Positions 57,636 to 64,000 of a DNA stretch of 64,000 nt are shown piece by piece. Source of the stretch: Stappia sp. ES.058. GTDB taxonomy: Bacteria; Pseudomonadota; Alphaproteobacteria; Rhizobiales; Stappiaceae. A program made the position numbers and the translations under genes. Position 1 is the stretch's first letter. Every line of letters starts with the position of its first letter. The stretch is taken from the NCBI RefSeq assembly GCF_900105595.1, contig NZ_LT629784.1:2852001-2916000 (forward strand). The letters are read 5' to 3'. The notes beneath the pieces are model-generated. The model was not told the origin of the DNA. It saw only the letters and a list, made by a program, of their open reading frames with translations, and ran no database searches.

Positions 57636-58307
57636 TCAGAACTTGTAGCTGAGACCGAAACGGACCTGGTTGTTGTTCAGGTCGGTCTTGTAGGACTGAC
57701 CGCCAAGCGAAAAGGTCTCGCTGCCGTAGTCCTGGTACTGATACTCAAGACGGGCCGTCACGTTCTGGGTGACCGCACCTTCAACACCGGCACCGGCCGT
57801 CCAGCCGACGCGGGTGGCACTGTCCTTCGCGCCATTCGCAGCGACGTCCATGTCGGCAATCGCCAGACCACCCGTACCGAACACGAGGAAGCGGTCGAAG
57901 GCCCAGCCGGCACGTGCGCGCACGGTGCCGTTCCAGTCGCTCGACGTCTTGTAGGAAACGCCCGCGACGTTGCGGGTCTTGTCGATGCTGGCAAGGCTGA
58001 AGTCAGCTTCCGCGCCGAGCAGGAACTCGGGCGTGATCATGTAGTTGTAGCCGGCATGCACACCACCCGCGACGCCGTTGTCGCGGGTCGTGAAGCTCCC
58101 CGTGACACCGTTGCTGGTCCCGAAGTCGGACCAGTTCCAGCCGAGATGCCCACCGAAATAGAACCCGGACCAGTCGAAGCGCTCCGCGGGAACGGGCTCG
58201 TCGTAGGTATAGGTCTCTGCGGGCTGCGGAAGGTCGGCCGCATGGACCGATGCGGTCGCAGCAAGGGCGACGGCAGCGCTCAGGCCGACTGCAGCTAGAC
58301 GCTTCAT
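57636..58307 (-). CDS. Omp25/RopB-like outer-membrane beta-barrel protein
   Basis: 223 residues. The signal peptide is MKRLAAVGLSAAVALAATAS with cleavage after VHA. An eight-stranded barrel begins WSGFYFGGHLGWNWSDFG and has alternating strands (GGVHAGYNYMITPEFLLGAE, ARAGWAFDRFLVFGTGGLAI). It ends NNNQVRFGLSYKF, with the C-terminal Phe recognised by the Bam machinery. This is the abundant Omp25/Omp31/RopB group of Hyphomicrobiales. Monocistronic with its own terminator. Confidence 0.92.
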   Translation of the reverse strand: MKRLAAVGLSAAVALAATASVHAADLPQPAETYTYDEPVPAERFDWSGFYFGGHLGWNWSDFGTSNGVTGSFTTRDNGVAGGVHAGYNYMITPEFLLGAEADFSLASIDKTRNVAGVSYKTSSDWNGTVRARAGWAFDRFLVFGTGGLAIADMDVAANGAKDSATRVGWTAGAGVEGAVTQNVTARLEYQYQDYGSETFSLGGQSYKTDLNNNQVRFGLSYKF

Positions 58308-58714
58308 GTGAATACTCCGATTACGCGTGGATTGTGCGAGCGGTACAGACCGCCCTGCCCCCCAACACGTCAGATATGGTGATCGAATGTGGCAACCGCC
58401 GTCACGAATTGAGGCTATCTGCGGGCAGGCCGTGATTTTTTGATGTCATGGTGAGCAAGGGGTTAACGCGCTGGCGTCGCGCCGCGCGCGCCAAGACCGT
58501 ATCCAGTGCCGCTCGTGCTTCGATCCCGATGCACGCATTGGGCTTTTCATATCCCCATGGATGCTTATATACGGTCGGTGTTGTCCGGTGCCTGCCACGC
58601 ATGCGACCGGCACCGCTTCCAGATCCCGAGCGTGCGCCGCACGTGTCGCATGTCACAAAGCCCAGGTTATCGTCGCCCGGGCCGCCAACGCCCACACCCG
58701 GACCCGAACGCTTC
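58308..58714. other. Divergent intergenic region
   Basis: 407 bp that must hold the porin and antiporter promoters. I could not find a good -35/-10 pair, and no gene or repeat is supported. Confidence 0.4.
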
Positions 58715-59734
58715 ATGCTCATCGACTATGTCAGCCTGATCGGAGGGCTTGTTGTCCTGATCGTTGCCGGGGACGTTCTGGTGCGCGGCGCGGTGAGCAT
58801 CGCCGAGCGACTCGGCATTCCGGCGCTCGTCATCGGCCTGACGATCGTCGCCTTCGGCACCAGTGCGCCCGAGCTGTTCATTTCGCTCGGCGCCGTGCTC
58901 GACGGCCTGCCCGGCATTGCCATCGGCAATGTGGTCGGCTCCAATATCGCCAATGTGCTGCTCGTGCTCGGGCTGCCGGCGCTGATCGCCAGCACCTCCT
59001 GCCGCGAGAAGGGCGCCACGCGCAATTCCATCTTCATGGTCACGGTCAGCGTCGTCTTCATCGGCATGTGTTTCCACAGCCCGATCGGACGCTTCGACGG
59101 AACGATCCTGTTGCTGCTTCTCGGCGTCTTCTTCTGGGAATCGGTGCGTGCGACACGCTGCCACCGCGCCGAAAACGGCCATGGCGACACAGCGGCCGCT
59201 GCGGCAAGGTCCTGCGACGAAGAGGACGGAGCCGAGGTCGACCTCCCCTTCGATGAGGTCGAGGGCGTTCCGGAAAACCCCGCGCTTGCGATCATGTTCA
59301 TCGCGCTTGGCCTGATCGGCCTGCCGCTCGGCGCGCATTTCACCGTGGAGGGTGCAAGCGCCCTTGCAAGTTCCTGGGGCGTTTCGGATGCCGTGATCGG
59401 GCTGACCGTCGTGGCCCTCGGCACGTCGCTCCCGGAACTCGTCACCTCGCTGGTCGCGGCCGTGCGCGGTCACACCGCCGTGGCGCTCGGCAACGTCATC
59501 GGGTCGAACATCTTCAACCTTCTCGCCATCATGGGGATCACGGCCATGGTCGTGCCCGTCGCCGTTCCGCCGGAGCTGCTCAAGCTTGACCTCTGGATCA
59601 TGTTCGCCAGCGCGCTGCTCGTCCTCGCCTTTTCCTATTTCCACGTCACCATTCGAAAGCCGTCCGGCCTGATCCTCTGCGTGCTCTACGGCCTCTACAT
59701 CTTTTCCGCCTTCCATCTCGGCAAGGTCGGCTGA
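58715..59734 (+). CDS. Calcium/sodium antiporter (CaCA family, YrbG-like)
   Basis: 339 residues. Ten to eleven helices with two inverted alpha-repeats: FGTSAPELFISLGAVLDGLP plus GNVVGSNIANVLLVLGL, and LGTSLPELVTSLVAAVRGHT plus GNVIGSNIFNLLAIMG. The two GTS.PE motifs hold the ion-binding glutamates. Between the repeats lies a hydrophilic loop (about 140-190) with acidic CDEEDGAEVDLPFDEVEGVP. The start at 58715 is chosen from the family N-terminus; the ribosome site is weak. Confidence 0.93.
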   Translation: MLIDYVSLIGGLVVLIVAGDVLVRGAVSIAERLGIPALVIGLTIVAFGTSAPELFISLGAVLDGLPGIAIGNVVGSNIANVLLVLGLPALIASTSCREKGATRNSIFMVTVSVVFIGMCFHSPIGRFDGTILLLLLGVFFWESVRATRCHRAENGHGDTAAAAARSCDEEDGAEVDLPFDEVEGVPENPALAIMFIALGLIGLPLGAHFTVEGASALASSWGVSDAVIGLTVVALGTSLPELVTSLVAAVRGHTAVALGNVIGSNIFNLLAIMGITAMVVPVAVPPELLKLDLWIMFASALLVLAFSYFHVTIRKPSGLILCVLYGLYIFSAFHLGKVG

Positions 59735-59801
59735 TCGGAACGCGACGGTATTGCGTATTTTCCTGTACCCTTGCCCTGACCACCGATATCCGTGAGCGCC
59801 C

Positions 59802-60614
59802 ATGTCCACACGCCTTTCCGCCGCCTCTTCGGCGGACACCCCCGCCACACCCTCCGACGAACGCCCCGTCGCGCTGGTGACCGGCGGGGCGCGCCGCATT
59901 GGCGGTGCCATCGCCGACGATCTTGCGCATGACGGTTTCACCGTCGCCATCCACGCAAACCAGGCCGTGAGCGAGGCAGATACGCTGTGCGCCGAAATCC
60001 GCGCGCGAGGCGGCACGGCGGCGGTGTTTCAGGCCGACCTGACCGACCCGGCCGCGCCGGACGCACTGATGGCGGCCGTCCACGACGCACTCGGCCCGGT
60101 GCGGCTTCTGGTCAACAGCGCCTCGATCTTCGAGAACGACGGCATCGGCGATCTCGATCTGGAACGCTACGAGCGCCATTTCGCCATCCATACCCGCGCG
60201 CCGGTGTTTCTCGCCAATGCGATGACCGAACGCCTTCCCGCCGGCGAGACGGGGCTGATCGTCAACATCATCGACCAGCGCGTGTGGAAGCTCACGCCGC
60301 AGTTCCTCTCCTACACGCTGTCGAAGGCAGCCCTTTGGACGGCGACACAAACACTGGCGCAAGGACTGGCGCCGCGCATTCGCGTCAACGGCATCGGGCC
60401 GGGGCCGACGCTGTCAAACACCCGCCAGGACCCGAGCGACTTTGAAAAACAGACATCCTCCACGCTGCTCGGCCACGGACCGCAGCTTTGGGAGTTTGCG
60501 AAAACCATCCGTTATCTGTGGGACACGCCCTCGATCACCGGCCAGATGATCGCGCTCGACGGCGGCCAGCATCTTGCCTGGGAGACGCCGGACGTCGTAG
60601 GCATCTCGGAATGA
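59802..60614 (+). CDS. SDR oxidoreductase, pteridine-reductase-like
   Basis: 270 residues. The cofactor loop is [19 protein letters not shown] (TGxxxRxG, NADPH-type). [20 protein letters not shown] follows, then the catalytic Tyr-X3-Lys in [12 protein letters not shown], and [10 protein letters not shown] near the C-terminus. The NSAS-IFEND variant and the '[16 protein letters not shown]' ending resemble FolM/PTR1-type dihydropteridine reductases; this subfamily call is tentative. The stop overlaps the uvrC start by four bases. Confidence 0.85.
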   Translation: MSTRLSAASSADTPATPSDERPVALVTGGARRIGGAIADDLAHDGFTVAIHANQAVSEADTLCAEIRARGGTAAVFQADLTDPAAPDALMAAVHDALGPVRLLVNSASIFENDGIGDLDLERYERHFAIHTRAPVFLANAMTERLPAGETGLIVNIIDQRVWKLTPQFLSYTLSKAALWTATQTLAQGLAPRIRVNGIGPGPTLSNTRQDPSDFEKQTSSTLLGHGPQLWEFAKTIRYLWDTPSITGQMIALDGGQHLAWETPDVVGISE

Positions 60615-62680
60615 GCGAACAGGGCGACCCGGACGACACAGACACGCATGCCGGCTCCGACATCCTGCCGGAGCCGGAGTTCGAGCGCGCGGCAACGCCG
60701 CTCGGGCGTGACGCGCGCGGCGCCGACGTGATTGCGCATTTCGTGAAGCGGCTCCCGCTGTCGCCCGGCGTCTACCGCATGCTCGACGAGAACGGCGACG
60801 TCCTCTACGTCGGCAAGGCCAAGTCGCTGAAGAAGCGGGTGACGAGCTACACGCGGCTCCAGGGGCAGCCGAACCGCATCCTGCGCATGATCATGGCCAC
60901 CGCCTCGATGGAGTTCGTCACGACGGGCACCGAGACAGAAGCGCTGCTTCTGGAAGCCAATCTGATCAAGCGCCTGCGCCCGCGCTTCAACGTGCTTCTG
61001 CGCGACGACAAGTCGTTCCCCTATATTCTGGTCACCGGGGATCACGAGGCGCCGGCGCTGGTGAAACATCGCGGCGCGCGCCGGCGCAAGGGCAGCTATT
61101 TCGGCCCCTTCGCCTCCGCAGGTGCTGTCAACCGAACGATCAACGCCCTGCAGAAGGCGTTTCTGGTGCGCAATTGCACGGACAGCTATTACGCCAACCG
61201 CTCGCGCCCCTGCCTGCTGCACCAGATCAAGCGCTGCGCCGCTCCCTGCACCGGCGAAATCTCGCCGGAGGACTACGCCGGGCTCGTTGCCGAGGCCAAG
61301 GCGTTCCTCTCCGGCAAGAGCCAGATGGTAAAGAAGGAACTCGCCGTCCAGATGGAGGAGGCTGCGGACGCGCTCGACTATGAAAGCGCGGCGATCTATC
61401 GCGACCGGCTGGCCGCGCTGTCGCATGTCCAGTCGCATCAGGGCATCAATCCGCGCACCGTGGAAGAGGCGGACGTGTTTGCCGTCCATCAGGAAGGCGG
61501 GCAGACCTGCATCCAGGTGTTCTTCTTCCGCACCGGCCAGAACTGGGGCAACTACGCCCAGTTCCCGCGCGCCGACAAATCGCTCGGCGAGGCGGAGGTG
61601 CTGGAAAGCTTTCTGGCGCAGTTCTACGACGACAAGCCGGCCCCGCGCCTGCTGCTCCTGTCGCACGACATTGCCGAACGCCCGCTGCTGGCCGCGGCCC
61701 TTGGCGAGCGCATGGGCCACAAGGTCGAGGTCACCGTTCCCCAGCGCGGGGAAAAGCGCGAGCTGGTCGAACACGCCATGAAGAATGCCCGCGAGGCGCT
61801 GGGACGCCGGCTTGCCGAGACGAGCAGCCAGGCGCGGCTCCTGAAGGGCGTGGCGGAGGTCTTCGGCCTTACCGCCACCCCGCGCCGCATCGAGGTCTAT
61901 GACAACTCGCATATCTCCGGCACCAACGCCGTCGGCGGCATGATCGTCGCCGGGCCGGAGGGGTTCGCCAAGGCGCATTACCGCAAGTTCAACATCAAGT
62001 CGGAAGACCTCGTTCCCGGCGACGACTACGGCATGATGCGCGAGGTGTTGACGCGGCGCTTCTCGCGGCTGGTCAGGGAACATGGCGACGAGCGCCCCTC
62101 CGCGACACCCCGGGAGGCAACCGACGCCGGAAAGCCGCTGACAGAAACAGGAACGGCGCAAACAGGAACGGCGGAAACGGAAAAGACGGAGCCGGAAGAC
62201 GCCACGCAGGCAGCCGATCCGACCGCGATCCCCGCCTGGCCGGACGCGGTGTTCGTCGACGGTGGCATCGGCCAGTTGAACGCGGCCCGCGAGACGCTTG
62301 CCGAACTCGGGCTCGACGACGTGCCGCTGATCGGCATCGCCAAGGGGCCGGACCGCGATGCGGGGCGGGAGAAATTCTTCATGCCGGGCAAGCCCTCCTT
62401 CATGCTGCCGGAACGCGATCCCGTTCTCTACTTCATCCAGCGGCTCAGGGACGAGGCGCACCGCTTCGCCATCGGTTCGCACCGGGCGCGGCGCAAGAAG
62501 GACATCTCGAAAAGCCCGCTCGACGACATCGCCGGCATCGGCCCGAACCGCAAGCGCGCGCTGTTGCGCCATTTCGGCACCGCCAAGGCGGTGTCGCGCG
62601 CCGGCATGGAGGACCTGATGGTCGTCGAGGGCGTCTCGGAATCGGTGGCGCGCACGATCTACGACCACTTCCACGAATAG
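60611..62680 (+). CDS. uvrC: Excinuclease ABC subunit UvrC
   Basis: 689 residues. It makes both incisions in nucleotide excision repair. The GIY-YIG domain is at about 45-120 ([20 protein letters not shown]), and the Cys-rich [20 protein letters not shown] follows. The UvrB-binding UVR motif is [20 protein letters not shown], and the RNase-H-like C-terminal nuclease has [19 protein letters not shown] and [11 protein letters not shown]. Tandem helix-hairpin-helix motifs close the protein. A low-complexity insert of about 45 residues (497-541, including [15 protein letters not shown]) splits the C-terminal nuclease domain. Coupled to the SDR gene. Confidence 0.97.
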   Translation: MSEQGDPDDTDTHAGSDILPEPEFERAATPLGRDARGADVIAHFVKRLPLSPGVYRMLDENGDVLYVGKAKSLKKRVTSYTRLQGQPNRILRMIMATASMEFVTTGTETEALLLEANLIKRLRPRFNVLLRDDKSFPYILVTGDHEAPALVKHRGARRRKGSYFGPFASAGAVNRTINALQKAFLVRNCTDSYYANRSRPCLLHQIKRCAAPCTGEISPEDYAGLVAEAKAFLSGKSQMVKKELAVQMEEAADALDYESAAIYRDRLAALSHVQSHQGINPRTVEEADVFAVHQEGGQTCIQVFFFRTGQNWGNYAQFPRADKSLGEAEVLESFLAQFYDDKPAPRLLLLSHDIAERPLLAAALGERMGHKVEVTVPQRGEKRELVEHAMKNAREALGRRLAETSSQARLLKGVAEVFGLTATPRRIEVYDNSHISGTNAVGGMIVAGPEGFAKAHYRKFNIKSEDLVPGDDYGMMREVLTRRFSRLVREHGDERPSATPREATDAGKPLTETGTAQTGTAETEKTEPEDATQAADPTAIPAWPDAVFVDGGIGQLNAARETLAELGLDDVPLIGIAKGPDRDAGREKFFMPGKPSFMLPERDPVLYFIQRLRDEAHRFAIGSHRARRKKDISKSPLDDIAGIGPNRKRALLRHFGTAKAVSRAGMEDLMVVEGVSESVARTIYDHFHE

Positions 62681-62707
62681 GCCGCGGGACGGCGTGACGA
62701 GGCGCAG

Positions 62708-62944
62708 GTCCCAAGCGAGGCGCAGGTCTGGCAGCTCGCCGGCGTCGCCGACACGCTGCGCGAGGTCAAGACCATCTGCTGGTGCGGGTGCAAGGCGACG
62801 ATGGTCGCCCGGCTCGACGGAGACGGAAAGATCCTGGAACACGGGGAACAGGTGGTGATCGGCGGCGAGGATCGCTATGTTTCCCTGTGCCGTCGACACT
62901 GGTCGCGGCGGCAGCTGGCGGATGCAGGCGACCAGTCGCACTGA
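62708..62944 (+). pseudogene. 3' remnant of a thymidine kinase gene
   Basis: In the same frame as uvrC, after its stop, the DNA encodes the C-terminal lasso/zinc part of thymidine kinase: [20 protein letters not shown], then [31 protein letters not shown] and a stop at 62942. The Walker A and the whole N-terminal nucleotide-binding half are missing, and there is no plausible start codon. The usual CGRKAT reads CGCKAT here. It is a truncated relic fused behind uvrC by deletion or rearrangement. Whether a complete tdk exists elsewhere in the genome cannot be seen. Confidence 0.8.
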
Positions 62945-62989
62945 CACGATGAAGACGGGCCGCCGCAACGGTCGGTCAAAGGAGCACTC

Positions 62990-63283
62990 ATGGTATTCGG
63001 CAAGATCTTCGGCGGATTGTTCGGCGGCGGCGGAAAGGGCGCCTCCAGCGTGGAATTCCCGCCCGTCGACTACAAGGGCTTCACCATCGTGCCCGCGCCC
63101 ACCCAGCGCAACGGACAATGGCAGGTCGGAGGCACGATCTCCAAGCCGGACGCCGAAGGCGAGATGCGCGAGCACGTCTTCATTCGCGCCGACCAGGTGC
63201 CCGGCCGCGACGAGGCGGCGGAGTTCAGCCTGCGCAAGGCCAGACAGATCATCGACGAACAGGGCGAGCGCATCTTCGGCTGA
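62990..63283 (+). CDS. HlyU-family protein
   Basis: 97 residues. It starts MVFGKIFGGLFGGGGKGASS, followed by YKGFTIVPAPTQRNGQWQVG and REHVFIRADQVPGRDEAAEF, the standard HlyU family pattern. In Vibrio HlyU is a winged-helix activator. The alphaproteobacterial members are short, lack a clear recognition helix and are probably not all regulators. AAGGAG precedes the ATG. It is convergent with the GNAT gene, 7 bp apart. Confidence 0.85.
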   Translation: MVFGKIFGGLFGGGGKGASSVEFPPVDYKGFTIVPAPTQRNGQWQVGGTISKPDAEGEMREHVFIRADQVPGRDEAAEFSLRKARQIIDEQGERIFG

Positions 63284-63290
63284 GACCGGA

Positions 63291-64000
63291 CTATCCGCCG
63301 GCGCGCATTTCCTGAAGACTGCGGCGCTGGCGCCCCTCGGCGTCGAAGTTCTCCGGCGCGAGCCAGGCCTCGAACGCGGCCTTGAGGGCCGGCCATTCCC
63401 GATCCGTGATCGAGAACCATGCCGTGTCGCGGTTGCGGCCCTTGTAGATGACGGCCTGGCGGAACGTGCCCTCATAGGTGAAGCCGAGCCGCCGCGCCGC
63501 GCGCATGGAACCCGCGTTGAGCGCATCGCATTTCCACTCGTAGCGCCGGTAGCCGAGTTCGTCGAACACCCGGCGCATCATCAGATACATCGCCTCCGTG
63601 GCCATTGCGGTCTGCTGCAGGGCGGGCGCGAAATTGATGTGGCCGATCTCGATGACCCCGTTTGCCGGGTCGATGCGAAGGAAGCTCGCCACGCCCAGCG
63701 CCCGCCCCGAGACGCCGTCGACAATGACATGAAACAGCGGATCGTCGCCGCAGCAGGTCGCCGCGGCAAAGTCGCGAAAGACCGCTTCGTCGCCAAAAGG
63801 TCCATAGCCCAGATAGGTCCAGATCGCCCCCTCGCGATCCTGCGCAAAGGCCGCGTGAAGATCGCCGGCATGCCGCGCGAGATCGAACGGCTCGACCCGG
63901 CAAAAACGGCCCTGCATCGCGCTGCGCGGCGGACGCGGACGCGGCGTCCAGTCGGGAAGCGCGGCACCGATCGGCTGGTCGAGGCGATTTGTCTGAACGC
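63291..64000 (-). CDS. GNAT acetyltransferase, RimJ/RimL-like (5' end outside the window)
   Basis: The frame stays open to the window edge and has the family's N-terminal LDQPIGAALPDWTPRPRPPR before the ATG at 63917. The true start is therefore just beyond 64000. Core: CRVEPFDLARHAGDLHAAFA, VIEIGHINFAPALQQTAMAT (acetyl-CoA binding) and NAGSMRAARRLGFTYEGTFR. This is the group that acetylates small molecules or N-terminal residues; the substrate is unknown. About 237 residues are visible. Confidence 0.9.
   Translation of the reverse strand, partial: VQTNRLDQPIGAALPDWTPRPRPPRSAMQGRFCRVEPFDLARHAGDLHAAFAQDREGAIWTYLGYGPFGDEAVFRDFAAATCCGDDPLFHVIVDGVSGRALGVASFLRIDPANGVIEIGHINFAPALQQTAMATEAMYLMMRRVFDELGYRRYEWKCDALNAGSMRAARRLGFTYEGTFRQAVIYKGRNRDTAWFSITDREWPALKAAFEAWLAPENFDAEGRQRRSLQEMRAGG

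Noticed and set aside
60512..63526. A 1004-codon open frame antisense to uvrC
   Set aside because: It runs opposite a canonical full-length uvrC, is Arg/Ala/Gly-rich without domains, and is the expected antisense shadow in GC-rich DNA. The same applies to the long frames antisense to carB, rpoD and the EF-G-like gene.

Overview
The window is a GC-rich, gene-dense chromosomal segment from an alphaproteobacterium. The gene set points to Hyphomicrobiales (Rhizobiales), probably a marine Stappia/Roseibium-like lineage. The evidence is the trxB-lsrB pair followed by an AbcR-type small RNA, DUF1402, DUF930, DUF3775 and DUF6665-like proteins, an Omp25/RopB-like porin, an ELM1-family protein, and a DMSP lyase of the DddL family. 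This is inference from family distributions and not a taxonomic assignment.

Layout, left to right. 1-4.2 kb: end of an XRE/HigA-like antitoxin gene, a monomeric-sarcosine-oxidase-like flavoenzyme divergent from dddL, a SnoaL-like protein, and an arsR-permease pair. 4.2-7.8 kb: a KAP-family P-loop NTPase between clusters of palindromic intergenic repeats, with an AT-rich 5' third. 7.8-14.6 kb: a TonB-like DUF930 protein, then rpoD, dnaG and yqeY. 14.8-22.9 kb: carA and carB about 3 kb apart, with MerR, AraC and Cro/CI-type regulator genes between them, then greA. 22.9-25.5 kb: an AT-rich island carrying a DUF2235 hydrolase and a zinc-ribbon protein, lying between a degenerate lrp 3' end and the intact lrp gene. 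25.5-29.6 kb: lrp, ELM1 protein, trxB, lsrB and an AbcR-like small RNA.

29.6-40.4 kb: a DnaB-like ATPase, msrP, a PQQ-type sugar dehydrogenase, an EF-G paralogue, aspartate aminotransferase, a MATE exporter and a PAS protein. 40.4-55.8 kb: housekeeping genes (anmK, rlmJ, a glyoxalase-II-like hydrolase, a GST), many small secreted or membrane proteins, and a cold-shock protein with a long Arg/Gly-rich tail. 56.0-57.5 kb: a compact two-gene cassette with its own promoter. It encodes a radical SAM/SPASM peptide maturase and a 68-residue candidate precursor ending in three aromatic-X-X triplets. I regard this as the most likely undescribed system here. 57.6-64 kb: an outer-membrane protein, a Ca2+/Na+ antiporter, an SDR overlapping uvrC, a truncated thymidine kinase remnant, a HlyU-family gene and an edge-truncated acetyltransferase.

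I saw no tRNA, rRNA, CRISPR array or complete insertion sequence. Starts were chosen from Shine-Dalgarno spacing and family N-termini, so several differ from the longest open frame.
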